A program made the translations under genes and the position numbers. From NCBI GenBank assembly GCA_026992595.1, contig JALWZW010000061.1, positions 1 to 13,212 of the forward strand: DNA of 13,212 bases, given 5' to 3'. Under the pieces are notes generated by a model. The model saw only the letters and a list, made by a program, of their open reading frames with translations. It did no database searches and had not been told where the DNA came from. The stretch is from Microcaldota archaeon. Its GTDB lineage: Archaea > Micrarchaeota > Micrarchaeia > Anstonellales > Bilamarchaeaceae. Shown one piece after another: positions 1 to 7,313 of this stretch (position 1 is the first letter of the stretch; the number at the start of each line of letters is the position of its first letter).

Positions 1-243
1 CACCAGCGCAGCATACTTCTCATTTATTTCTTTCGCCCTCCTCTGCCCTTCCTCGCTTAACTTTATTCTCCCCCTTCCCAGCCGTTTCACCAACCCTTTT
101 TTTAACAGTTTCTCCACCATTTCAGCAGCGCTGGATGGCTTTACCTTCAGTTTTTTAGAAATTTCGCCTAACTTTACCTCTTTTTTGTTTGTTTGAAGTT
201 GGTAGATGGTTCTTAGATAATTTTCTGCGTTTTTAGATAGCAT
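1..243 (-). CDS. DtxR/MntR-family metal-dependent transcriptional regulator (N-terminal part, runs off the window)
   Basis: Reading the minus strand from ATG at 243 gives 81 uninterrupted codons to the window edge, so the gene is cut off at its C-terminal side. The visible part begins MLSKNAENYLRTIYQL and continues as a winged helix: a helix-turn-helix around GEISKKLKVKPSSAAEMVEKL (residues about 26-46), then GLVKR and a wing ending IKLSEEG. The N-terminal 'ENYL.tIYqL' start, the 'SaaEMvekL' recognition helix and the 'L.eeG...A' end are typical of the DtxR/MntR/IdeR family, which represses metal-uptake genes when bound to Fe2+ or Mn2+. The metal-binding and dimerisation domain lies outside the window, so the metal cannot be inferred. 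A GGAGGG ribosome-binding site lies about 10 nt upstream of the ATG. The gene is divergent from the dihydrouridine synthase, 30 nt between start codons. Confidence 0.85.
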   Translation of the reverse strand, partial: MLSKNAENYLRTIYQLQTNKKEVKLGEISKKLKVKPSSAAEMVEKLLKKGLVKRLGRGRIKLSEEGQRRAKEINEKYAALV

Positions 244-273
244 TAAAATTTATCCCTCCTATTTATTATTTAA
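244..273. promoter_or_regulatory. Divergent promoter region between the DtxR-family gene and dus
   Basis: Only 30 nt separate the two start codons. On the plus strand an A/T-rich TATA-like stretch (TTAAAATTTA, about 243-252) lies about 27 nt before the dus ATG, the distance expected for a leaderless archaeal transcript. On the minus strand the same interval contains GGAGGG (about 253-258), a ribosome-binding site for the DtxR-family gene, so that gene probably has a leader and a promoter reaching into the dus 5' end. No clear dyad operator was seen. Confidence 0.45.
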
Positions 274-1125
274 ATGAAATCTTTTTTAGCGCCCATTGAT
301 AAATATTCCAACCTTCCCTTTCGGCTCCTCTGCCAAAAATATGGCGCGGAAGCGGTGTGCGTGCCTTTTGTGCAGGCGCCTGCAGTGGTTAGAGGGAAGG
401 AACAGATAGATGCAATGCCAGAAGAGCGGAATTTAGGTTTGCAGGTGGTGGGTGCTAAAGGCGAGGAGGTGGGGCGCGCCGCTCTCCTGCTCTACAAACG
501 CTACCCCTTTATAAAATGGCTTAATATAAATTGCGGCTGTCCCTCTGTGAGAACGAGAAATTGCGGGGGTGGAAGTGCCCTTCTCTATAAGCCCGAGGAG
601 ATAAAAAAGGCGCTTGCTATTATGAGGAGGGCAGATGCGCTTATTTCTGTTAAAATAAGGATTTTGGAGGATAGGGAGAGGACGCTTGCTCTTTGTAAGC
701 GGTTAGATGTGGATTTTATTATTGTGCATGGCCGCAGGCCTGAGGAGTTTTACACCGGAAGGGCAGATTGGGAGGTTATCAAGTATTTGAAGGAAAACTT
801 AGAGGTGCCTGTCATCGGCAACGGCGATTTAAAAAGCGCTTTAGAGGGCTGGGAGCGGGTGAGGGCAGGTTATTGCGATGGCTTTATGATAGCGCGCGCT
901 GCAATGAGCAACCCTGCGGTTTTCTCTAACTCCCGCCCTCGCGGTATGTTTAAGGAGTATTTGCGGCTGTGCGAACGCTTTGGGATGCTTGATTTAAAGG
1001 ACCTTAAAATGAAAGCCATTCAATTTTCTAAAGGGCTGCCTAATTCTGCTCATTTTAGGGAGCGCGCCGCTTCGCTGCATTCTTTAGAGGAGCTTCTCTC
1101 CCTGTGCGAGGAGTTCAGGGTGTAA
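274..1125 (+). CDS. dus: tRNA-dihydrouridine synthase
   Basis: FMN-dependent TIM-barrel enzyme that reduces uridine to dihydrouridine in tRNA. The N-terminus has the family's 'APIDKYSNLPFR' start. The active-site segment NINCGCPS (residues 84-91) carries the expected catalytic cysteine, Cys89. It is followed by a glycine-rich stretch ending GGGSALL (98-104). SVKIRI contributes Lys127 and VHGR contributes His152. Phosphate binding to FMN is matched by IGNGD (181-185) and by ARAAMSNP (207-214). At 283 residues it is somewhat shorter than the usual 310-350, with a reduced C-terminal helical domain, so which tRNA position it modifies cannot be said. The ATG at 274 has no Shine-Dalgarno sequence but has a TATA-like element about 27 nt upstream, so a leaderless mRNA is likely. 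It is divergent from the DtxR-family gene. The segment around residues 86-98 has extra cysteines (Cys87, Cys97), which is not diagnostic. Confidence 0.93.
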   Translation: MKSFLAPIDKYSNLPFRLLCQKYGAEAVCVPFVQAPAVVRGKEQIDAMPEERNLGLQVVGAKGEEVGRAALLLYKRYPFIKWLNINCGCPSVRTRNCGGGSALLYKPEEIKKALAIMRRADALISVKIRILEDRERTLALCKRLDVDFIIVHGRRPEEFYTGRADWEVIKYLKENLEVPVIGNGDLKSALEGWERVRAGYCDGFMIARAAMSNPAVFSNSRPRGMFKEYLRLCERFGMLDLKDLKMKAIQFSKGLPNSAHFRERAASLHSLEELLSLCEEFRV

Positions 1126-1136
1126 TATTTTAAAAT
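1126..1136 (+). promoter_or_regulatory. TATA-like element for the membrane protein gene
   Basis: TATTTTAAAAT begins right after the dus stop and is centred about 26 nt before the ATG at 1157. No Shine-Dalgarno sequence precedes that ATG. The spacing fits a separate leaderless transcript rather than read-through from dus. Confidence 0.4.
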
Positions 1137-1156
1137 CTTCTCTGTGTTTTTGAGTT

Positions 1157-1663
1157 ATGCGTTATCACACCATCCTCTCCCAATCTCTTATTCCTTTTTT
1201 GGTAGGCGTCCTTTTGGTTGTTTTCTCGCGAGTGCTCGCTCTCTTGCCTCTTTTCCTCCCTGACTTTCAATCTGAATTGACCCTTTTATCTAACCTCTTC
1301 CTATTTGCCCTCTTTCCGCTCTTTTTCGCGCTCTTTCTTTATGCTGGCATGCGGGCTGCTGAGCAAGGTTGTGATGCGGTGGAAGCAGGGCTGGTGGGCG
1401 CTTTCTCCTATTTTGCCGTTAACCTTGTCAAACTGGTCTTAAGCGCTGTGCTTTCCTTTGCTGCGTTGGGCGGCTATTTGGGAAGCGCTAATGTTTTGGA
1501 TTTTGAGAATGTGTTTGTAAGCGCTCTTCTCCCTCAGTATGCAGGCGCTGAGGCCATCCTGCTCAATTCTCTGTGCGGCTTTGGATTAGGGCTTTTTGGC
1601 GCTCTTGTCAATTTTGCGGTTAGCGGCTTGGGTGCGCTTTTGGTTTTAGGGCGCAAAAAATGA
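1157..1663 (+). CDS. Small four-helix membrane protein of unknown function
   Basis: I do not recognise this 168-residue protein. Its composition is strongly hydrophobic, with about four membrane-spanning segments at residues 11-34, 44-65, 77-104 and 134-164. Short loops contain a few charged residues (RAAEQGCDAVEAG at 66-78, and a loop with Asp/Glu around 115-118), and the C-terminus is basic (GRKK), probably cytoplasmic. The last helix is glycine/alanine-rich (GFGLGLFGAL), suggesting tight helix packing. There is no signal peptide, lipobox or catalytic motif. Base and codon use match the neighbours, which supports real coding. It follows dus by 31 nt with its own TATA-like element, and T-rich sequence follows its stop. 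Nothing in the context indicates its role. Confidence 0.75.
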   Translation: MRYHTILSQSLIPFLVGVLLVVFSRVLALLPLFLPDFQSELTLLSNLFLFALFPLFFALFLYAGMRAAEQGCDAVEAGLVGAFSYFAVNLVKLVLSAVLSFAALGGYLGSANVLDFENVFVSALLPQYAGAEAILLNSLCGFGLGLFGALVNFAVSGLGALLVLGRKK

Positions 1664-1690
1664 TTTTTTGTGTTGCTTTATTTTTCTTCT
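1664..1690 (+). terminator. T-rich transcription stop after the membrane protein gene
   Basis: Immediately after the TGA stop come several T-runs (TTTTTT, then TTTATTTTTCTTCT). Archaeal RNA polymerase terminates on such tracts without needing a hairpin. No GC-rich stem precedes it. Confidence 0.45.
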
Positions 1691-1731
1691 AAGATGTGAG
1701 CATTTTTATTAACTTAATCAGTAATTATTGC

Positions 1732-1738
1732 GGTGATC
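1732..1738 (+). promoter_or_regulatory. Ribosome-binding site GGTGATC that fixes the nrdJ start
   Basis: GGTGATC matches the expected complement of the archaeal 16S rRNA 3' end. GGTGA ends exactly 4 nt before TTG at 1741. The same GGTGA-N4 spacing precedes the starts at 7314, 7726 and 9066. It favours TTG 1741 over the upstream in-frame GTG at 1696, which has no such site. Confidence 0.7.
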
Positions 1739-1740
1739 GC

Positions 1741-3834
1741 TTGGCTGTAAAAAAAATTATAAAACGAGACGGGAGGGTTGTGGACTTTGATAAGAATAAA
1801 ATAGTGGAGGCGATTTTTAAAGCGGCAAAAGCAGTGGGCGGAGATGATAGAAAGGAAGCGGAGCGCGTTGCTGAGATGGTTGTGAAGATGGTTAATGAGC
1901 GATTTTCAGAAGAGAAACTCCCCACTGTTGAGGATGTGCAAAATTTGGTGGAAAAGGCGCTTATTGAGACAGGACATGCGGCGACTGCAAAGGCCTATAT
2001 ACTTTATAGGCACAGGAGAAGCGTTGATAGAGAGATTAAGACATTGATGGGGATTAGAGATGACCTTAAACTTCCTTTAAACTCTTTGCAGGTGTTGGAA
2101 AGAAGGTATTTGCTTAGGGATGATAACGGCAAAATTATTGAGACACCGAGCCAGCTTTTCAGAAGGGTGGCGCGCCACTTGGCCTCTAACGAGCGAAAAT
2201 ACGGGGCAGATGATAAGACGGTGAAGCAGTATGAGGAGGCGTTTTATCAGATTATGACCAACTTTGAGTTCCTCCCTAACTCCCCCACTCTTATGAATGC
2301 AGGCACTCCTTTAGGGCAGTTGGCCGCTTGCTTTGTTATCCCTGTGCCTGATGATATAGAAGGGATATTTGAGGCGGTAAAATACCAAGCGATGATTCAT
2401 AAGACAGGTGGGGGGACCGGCTTTTGCTTCTCTTATTTGAGGCCTAAAGGCGACTTTGTGAAAAGCACTGCGGGCGTTGCTTCTGGCCCTATCTCCTTTA
2501 TGCAGGTGTTTGATGTTGCCACCGCTGTGGTTAAACAGGGAGGTAAGAGAAGAGGGGCAAATATGGCAACCTTCCATGTGTGGCATCCTGATGTAGAGGA
2601 GTTTATAACCATGAAGCAAACGCCCGGCGTGATGGAAAACTTTAATGTCTCTGTGATGTTGGACGATGCATTTATGCATGCGGTTGAGAATAATGAGGAA
2701 TATGCGCTCATTAATCCGCGCACCAAGGCGCTGGTGAGAAAGGTTAATGCACGAAGTTTGTTTAACCTTATTGCGTACAGCGCTTGGAAGTGCGCAGAGC
2801 CGGGAGTGTTGTTTATTGATGAGATAAACAGGAAAAACCCCACCCCTGAGGACCCCATAAGCGCTACCAACCCCTGCGGCGAGGTGCCTATGCCTGACTA
2901 TGAATCCTGCAATTTAGGGAGCATTAATTTGGAGAAGTTTGTGGATTTTGATTGGAGCAATAGGCATTGGAAGAAGAAAGTGGATTGGGAGCGCTTGCGC
3001 TATGTGGTGCGCTTAGCGTTCCAATTCCTGGACAATGTTATTGACCTTAACAAATACCCCATCCCGCAAATAAAGGCGCAAACCCTTAAAAACAGGCGTA
3101 TCGGCTTGGGGGTGATGGGCTTTGCGCGCATGCTTTATAAGATAGGGGTGCGCTATGATTCTGAATTAGGTTATGAGATTGCTGAAACCGTTATGAAGTT
3201 TATAACAGAGGAAGCGCGTAAAATGAGCCATGAGTTAGGAAGGGTACGCGGCTCCTTCCCCGGCTTTGAAAAGAGCGTGTGGGCAAATGAGTATGATGTG
3301 ATGCGCAACGCAACCTGCACCTCTATTGCTCCCACAGGCACCATCTCTATGATTGCGGATACGAGCAGCGGTATTGAGCCGGTTTTTGCACTTTCTTATT
3401 TGAAAACGGTGCGCGCAGGCCAATATTACTACTTAGACCCTATTTTTGAACAGGTGCTTAAGGTTAGAGGGCTTTACAGTGAAGAGCTTATAAGGAAAGT
3501 GATGGAGGAAGGAACCATTCAGCATTTAGATTTGCCTGAGGACATCTTAAATGTATTCAGGGTGGCTTACGACATTTCTCCTGAGGCGCATGTAATGATG
3601 CAGGCCGCCTTCCAAAAGTATGTGGATTTGGCAGTGAGCAAAACCATAAACATGCCTGCTGAAGCAACGGTGCAGGATGTGGAAAATGTCTATACGCTGG
3701 CATGGAAACTGGGCTGTAAAGGGATTACTATTTATAGAGATAGCTCCCGCCATGAGCAAGTTCTTCATGTGGGCAAGAAGGCAAAGACCAAAGCGGTAGA
3801 GGAGGATAAAATAGTGGTTTTAAACTCTAAATAA
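1741..3834 (+). CDS. nrdJ: Adenosylcobalamin-dependent (class II) ribonucleoside-diphosphate reductase
   Basis: Reduces ribonucleotides to deoxyribonucleotides using a radical generated from adenosylcobalamin. The 697-residue protein starts with an ATP-cone regulatory domain (residues about 1-95, opening KKIIKRDGRVVDF). The catalytic barrel follows: AACFVIP holds the first redox cysteine (Cys197), NFNVSV lies near 300, NPCGE holds the thiyl-radical cysteine and glutamate (Cys379, Glu381), and ESCNLGSINL holds the second redox cysteine (Cys390). APTGTISMIADTSSGIEP is the conserved phosphate-binding loop, and GCKGITIYR marks the end of the barrel. This arrangement is class II NrdJ, not NrdA or NrdD. 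Oddly, the last Cys is in GCKG: the roughly 20-residue tail after 'EQVLHVG' is Lys-rich and lacks the CxxC usually present at the C-terminus. An in-frame GTG at 1696 would add 15 residues, but the ATP cone and the GGTGATC site support TTG 1741. It is convergent with the coiled-coil gene. Confidence 0.95.
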   Translation: MAVKKIIKRDGRVVDFDKNKIVEAIFKAAKAVGGDDRKEAERVAEMVVKMVNERFSEEKLPTVEDVQNLVEKALIETGHAATAKAYILYRHRRSVDREIKTLMGIRDDLKLPLNSLQVLERRYLLRDDNGKIIETPSQLFRRVARHLASNERKYGADDKTVKQYEEAFYQIMTNFEFLPNSPTLMNAGTPLGQLAACFVIPVPDDIEGIFEAVKYQAMIHKTGGGTGFCFSYLRPKGDFVKSTAGVASGPISFMQVFDVATAVVKQGGKRRGANMATFHVWHPDVEEFITMKQTPGVMENFNVSVMLDDAFMHAVENNEEYALINPRTKALVRKVNARSLFNLIAYSAWKCAEPGVLFIDEINRKNPTPEDPISATNPCGEVPMPDYESCNLGSINLEKFVDFDWSNRHWKKKVDWERLRYVVRLAFQFLDNVIDLNKYPIPQIKAQTLKNRRIGLGVMGFARMLYKIGVRYDSELGYEIAETVMKFITEEARKMSHELGRVRGSFPGFEKSVWANEYDVMRNATCTSIAPTGTISMIADTSSGIEPVFALSYLKTVRAGQYYYLDPIFEQVLKVRGLYSEELIRKVMEEGTIQHLDLPEDILNVFRVAYDISPEAHVMMQAAFQKYVDLAVSKTINMPAEATVQDVENVYTLAWKLGCKGITIYRDSSRHEQVLHVGKKAKTKAVEEDKIVVLNSK

Positions 3835-3869
3835 TTTTTCCCTCTTTTTCCCTTCTTTTCCTCAATCTA
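3835..3869 (+). terminator. Pyrimidine-rich terminator region after nrdJ
   Basis: Repeated T-runs (TTTTT, TTTTT, TTCTTTTCC) start right after the nrdJ stop with no hairpin, as expected for an archaeal T-tract terminator. It lies in the 86-nt gap between the convergent nrdJ and coiled-coil genes. Confidence 0.45.
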
Positions 3870-3894
3870 TTTAGCCCTAATCTTTAGCCCTAAT
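3870..3894. repeat. Two tandem copies of TTTAGCCCTAAT
   Basis: TTTAGCCCTAAT occurs at 3870-3881 and again at 3883-3894, separated by a single C (13-nt period), in the gap between two convergent genes. The copies are identical. The unit resembles a short slipped duplication. No function is visible. Confidence 0.7.
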
Positions 3895-3920
3895 TTTTCT
3901 CTTTCTGCTTTTGCCCTTTG

Positions 3921-5624
3921 CTACTTACTCTCTCCAAAGTCCCCCCATAATTTTTTGATAAGTTTTTTCAACTCCTCCCTTTTCCTTCTAAATTCTTCCT
4001 CTTCCTCTTTGGTAAGCATGGTGCTGTAAGAGCGCCCTTCTTCCTCCCTTTCAGCACCTTTTTTTGCAGGAGCACCCCCTTCTGCCCTTATTTTTAGGAT
4101 GTTTGCCTCTTTAGAAATAAGCGTTAATTTCCTTGCAATGTTATTAACCGCTCTTCCCAATTCATTAATCTTCTTTCTCATTGCCTCTAATTCCTCTTTC
4201 TTCTCCTGAATGTTGCCTATCAGTTCTGCAGTGTCTTTCACCCCTTGCTTCTTAAGCATCTCTGCTATTCTGTTTGATGCGCCCTCTATTTCTTTTAATC
4301 TTTCTTCTGCCCTCTCTTTTATGCGCTGGAGGTTTTCTTCCAGTTGGTTGAGTTGTTTTTGGATTGAATTGAGAGAAGGAAGCAACCTCTCTCTTATGCG
4401 CTGGAATGTAAAGTAGGTGTGCTTTTCATCTTCAAACGCTGTTTCCAGCGAATCCAACTCCATCTTCACCTCATCAATTTTTTTATCCATCTCTGCCGCT
4501 ATCTCTCTAAATCTTTTACTGCTCCCTACCTCTTCTGCTACTGTGGTGAGCAGTTTTTCTAATGCGCTTATCTTTTCTTCTAACCTCCCTTCCCTCGCCT
4601 TTAGTTCGTTAGTTTTCTTTTCTATAATGCTTTGGGAAGGTATCCTTCTCACTACCTCGTGCGCCATCTCCACCCCTTCTCTTAACCTTTCCACCACATC
4701 TTTGTTTTTCACAATCTCTTTTTTCAGTTCTGCCACCTTCTTTTCCGCCTCTTCCACTACTGCGTACATCTCTGCAACCTTCTGCTCCAATTCCTGCAGT
4801 TTGCCCTCTTTCCCCATTATTATCTCTGTAACCTCCTGCAGCACCTGTGCGCTTTCCGAAATATTCATCAACTCTTCTCTCAAATGCCTGTTATTCTCTT
4901 TAAGTGCGGCGTAATCCCTCTTTATGCTCTCAAATTTCTTTTTCACCTCTTCCAGCCCAGGCACCCCTGCTTTAGCAAGGAGCGCCACCTCCTTTCTTGC
5001 CTCTCTTAACTCCTCATATTGCTTCTCTATCTCCTCCTTCAGCGCCCCTATTTTTTCTATTATTTGTTTGCTCTCCGGCTCTTCTTCTAACTGCAAACTT
5101 TCCACTTCATCCTTTATCTCCTCAACCTCCCCCCTTATCTTTTCCAATTCCTGCTTTATCTTTTCTATGCTCTTTTCCTCCTCTTCAAACCTCTGTTTTA
5201 AAACTGCCTGGGATTGGGGGAGTTTTTCCACTATCTTTTCCAACCGCCCCAACTGCACATAAGCCCTTTTATAAAACTCCTCAAACTCTCTTTTTATCTC
5301 CTCAAACTCTTTTGCCCTCTCCTTCAATTCCTGCCTCTTTTTTGTTGCCTTCTCCACAACCTCTTTTTTCTCTACCTTTAACTCCTCTCTCTTTTCCTCT
5401 ATCTCTTCCTCTGTGGGCTTTATCCACACCAAATATACCTTTGCCAACCTGTATTCCAGCTTTAATATCCCTTCTTCCTCTAAAATGCGCGCCCACTCTT
5501 CTACAGTATCTACCGGGAGTTTTAGCTTTAGCGCTGCCTCTTCTATCGCTATCCTCTGCCTTTCCTTCACTAACCTTACCAATGCATCCACGCCTGTTGT
5601 GATGAGCAGTTCATCGTATTCCAT
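3921..5624 (-). CDS. Winged-helix plus long coiled-coil protein, function unknown
   Basis: I do not recognise a named family. The 567-residue protein has three parts (numbered from an in-frame TTG at 5630; subtract 2 for the ATG). Residues 3-70 look like a winged helix: a helix-turn-helix around IAIEEAALKLKLPVDTVEEW, then EEEGILKLEY and a strand KVYLVWIKP. Residues about 73-515 are nearly continuous Glu/Lys/Arg/Leu heptad-like coiled coil, with breaks at KLPQS (136-140), KAGVPG (220-225) and RIPSQS (329-334). A short Gly/Ala/Pro linker (518-533) is followed by a C-terminal basic/acidic helix ending KKLWGDFGESK. There is no Walker A motif, signal peptide or membrane helix, so this is not an SMC/Rad50 ATPase. 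ATG 5624 is preferred over TTG 5630 because a TATA-like element lies about 29 nt upstream. It is divergent from the four-winged-helix gene, whose repeats end with a similar 'EEGI.KL.Y'. A structural or DNA/protein-tethering role is plausible but unproven. Confidence 0.88.
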   Translation of the reverse strand: MEYDELLITTGVDALVRLVKERQRIAIEEAALKLKLPVDTVEEWARILEEEGILKLEYRLAKVYLVWIKPTEEEIEEKREELKVEKKEVVEKATKKRQELKERAKEFEEIKREFEEFYKRAYVQLGRLEKIVEKLPQSQAVLKQRFEEEEKSIEKIKQELEKIRGEVEEIKDEVESLQLEEEPESKQIIEKIGALKEEIEKQYEELREARKEVALLAKAGVPGLEEVKKKFESIKRDYAALKENNRHLREELMNISESAQVLQEVTEIIMGKEGKLQELEQKVAEMYAVVEEAEKKVAELKKEIVKNKDVVERLREGVEMAHEVVRRIPSQSIIEKKTNELKAREGRLEEKISALEKLLTTVAEEVGSSKRFREIAAEMDKKIDEVKMELDSLETAFEDEKHTYFTFQRIRERLLPSLNSIQKQLNQLEENLQRIKERAEERLKEIEGASNRIAEMLKKQGVKDTAELIGNIQEKKEELEAMRKKINELGRAVNNIARKLTLISKEANILKIRAEGGAPAKKGAEREEEGRSYSTMLTKEEEEEFRRKREELKKLIKKLWGDFGESK

Positions 5625-5702
5625 GCGCAAAATATAACTGTCACTATGTTAATAAATATTTTCTCGGCATTTTCTTAAAGAATAATATTTTGGAGGATGT
5701 TT
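5625..5702. promoter_or_regulatory. Shared divergent promoter of the two winged-helix genes
   Basis: The 78-nt gap contains one strong A/T element (TTAATAAATATTTT, 5649-5662) that can be read as a TATA box in both directions. On the minus strand it is about 29 nt before ATG 5624, giving a leaderless mRNA. On the plus strand it would start transcription near 5680, leaving a roughly 22-nt leader that contains GGAGG (5692-5696), 6 nt before ATG 5703. Sharing one element would couple or set in competition the two genes. A second A/T stretch (AATAATATTTT, 5681-5691) is also present. Confidence 0.55.
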
Positions 5703-7304
5703 ATGACGGTTATAAAGAAAATTGAAACCGGCCCGCTTCAGCGCTTTAAGAATCAGAATATGGTTGTAAAGAAGTTTGGGCAGGCAGGTCTAAAAGTTTA
5801 TAAAGCGATCACAGGCGCGGTCTCTTTAGAGGACCTTAAGCAGTCGCTGGGCTTGGAGCCCTCTTTGGTGGAGCAAATAGTGGATTTCATGAAGGCAAAA
5901 GGGATTGTGGAGATGGAAGCAGGGGCAAAAGCAGAGGAGAAGGCGGAAGAGATTTCTCCTGAAATGCCTGCAAAGGCAGAAGTGCCAAAAGCGGCAGAGG
6001 TTGAAACAGCTGCGGCTGCCGAAATGCCTGAAGAGGAAGAGAGCGCAGTTGAGGGTGTTGAATTGGAAGGAGTGGAAATACCGCCTATTGAACAGGGGAA
6101 ATTAGGGGAAGGAGCGGCAGAGGAGCGCAGGGAGGCATTTTTTGAGGAAGCGCCTTCTTTGAAAGAGGAGGGGGCAGGTGAAGAGGAGGAATTAAAGCCA
6201 GAAGGGTTGGAAGAAGGCGCGGCGGAGTTGAAAGAGGAGGAATTTAAAGAGGAGCGAGGAGCGGGCGCAGTAGAGAAGGAAGAAGTTGAAAAGGAAGGAG
6301 CGAGGGTAGAGAGGGAAGAAGCTTTTGAATTTGAGGAGATAGAGCCGCTTACTCCTGCTGAAGAGGAGAAGGCGCCTTCTGAGGAAAAACCCTCACCGCC
6401 AGAAGAGGGGCGGTTGGCTGAAGAGGGTGGTGAGGAAGTAGGCGAAGGGTTTGCACTTCCTGAAGAGGGAGAAGGAGGGGAAGAGGAGTGGGAGATCTCT
6501 CCTTTGGAGCCGGAGGGTGGAGAGGAGGAAGGGTTAAGCGCTGCAGAGAGGAAGATTAAAGAGCGCTTTGGGGAAAAAGGTTTGCGCGTTTATTCTTTGG
6601 TGGATGGGAAAAGAACGGCAGAGCAGATTATGAATGAGGCAGGGGTGAGTGAGGACGAATTGGTGGAAATTCTTGATTTTATGGATGAGGAAGGCATTAT
6701 AAAGTTGGATTATCCCGCGCAGACGCGCAAGCCCTCCTTTGCGCCTCCTCCCTCTTATGCTCCTTCTGAGCAAAGAAGTGCTTTTGCGCCTATTTTAGAG
6801 GAGAGAGAGGCGCCCCAGGAGATAATTACCATTTCCTCCCCTATAGAACTTCCTAAAAAAGAGCAGATGGATATGGTGCGCTCTTTGCAGATTCAAGGGA
6901 AACTCCTTCTTAAATATAAGGATAAAGGTAAGCGCGTTTTTGATGCGATTGATGGGAAGCGCGATATTGTGGATATTGCTTTGACGCTCAACATTCCGCT
7001 CTATGAGGTGAAGGAGATTTTAGATTTTCTTTTGAGCGAGGGCGCCATTGTATTAGAACCGCTTAATAGGGAGGAAGTGAGGAAAAAGTATGGGTATGAT
7101 GGATATGCGGTTTATAAGAAATATGGAAAGGAAGGGGTAATGCTTTATGAGCTTATAGGTAAAGACCTCTCTTTGCGCGATATGGCGGAACTGGTCTCTA
7201 AGGAAAAGGAAAATATAATTGATATGTTTATATTTATCCATAAGGTGTTAGGGATAGAACTTCCTTTGGATAAAGAGATGTTAAGGAAGCAGTTGGGCTT
7301 GTGA
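5703..7304 (+). CDS. Four-repeat winged-helix-like protein with a long acidic linker, function unknown
   Basis: I do not recognise a named family. Counting from ATG 5697, four related segments of about 50 residues can be aligned: residues 24-74, 286-339, 402-455 and 472-523. Each has G..G..VY/VF/LY..(I/V).G, a helix-turn-helix-like middle and an ending such as IVDFMKAKGIVEM, ILDFMDEEGIIKL, ILDFLLSEGAIVL or MFIFIHKVLGIEL. Repeats 1 and 2 are separated by about 210 residues made almost entirely of Glu, Gly, Ala, Pro and Lys, surely disordered and strongly acidic. A Pro/Ser/Ala linker (340-400) precedes repeat 3. There is no signal peptide, membrane helix or nucleotide-binding motif. The start is probably ATG 5703 rather than 5697, because GGAGG directly abuts the latter. 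The stop is 9 nt before the aIF2-beta start, with the stop codon inside the next ribosome-binding site, so it is co-transcribed with translation genes. Confidence 0.88.
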   Translation: MTVIKKIETGPLQRFKNQNMVVKKFGQAGLKVYKAITGAVSLEDLKQSLGLEPSLVEQIVDFMKAKGIVEMEAGAKAEEKAEEISPEMPAKAEVPKAAEVETAAAAEMPEEEESAVEGVELEGVEIPPIEQGKLGEGAAEERREAFFEEAPSLKEEGAGEEEELKPEGLEEGAAELKEEEFKEERGAGAVEKEEVEKEGARVEREEAFEFEEIEPLTPAEEEKAPSEEKPSPPEEGRLAEEGGEEVGEGFALPEEGEGGEEEWEISPLEPEGGEEEGLSAAERKIKERFGEKGLRVYSLVDGKRTAEQIMNEAGVSEDELVEILDFMDEEGIIKLDYPAQTRKPSFAPPPSYAPSEQRSAFAPILEEREAPQEIITISSPIELPKKEQMDMVRSLQIQGKLLLKYKDKGKRVFDAIDGKRDIVDIALTLNIPLYEVKEILDFLLSEGAIVLEPLNREEVRKKYGYDGYAVYKKYGKEGVMLYELIGKDLSLRDMAELVSKEKENIIDMFIFIHKVLGIELPLDKEMLRKQLGL

Positions 7305-7313
7305 GGTGATGGT

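Noticed and set aside
1696..1740. Upstream GTG start adding 15 residues to the ribonucleotide reductase
   Set aside because: The ATP-cone domain starts right after TTG 1741, and GGTGATC is placed 4 nt before it; the upstream GTG has no ribosome-binding site and lies beside a T-rich terminator-like stretch.
1741..3834. Intein in the ribonucleotide reductase
   Set aside because: Class II reductases of archaea often carry inteins, but the active-site regions are contiguous here and the length is normal.
4417..5602. Several long plus-strand frames opposite the coiled-coil gene, rich in Ser, Phe, Leu and Pro
   Set aside because: They are antisense shadows: the minus-strand gene is so purine-rich (Glu/Lys codons) that the opposite strand rarely contains stop codons. 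They have no family resemblance and no ribosome-binding sites.
3921..5624. SMC/Rad50-type chromosome segregation ATPase
   Set aside because: The coiled coil and length suggest it, but there is no Walker A, signature or Walker B motif and the N-terminus is a winged helix.
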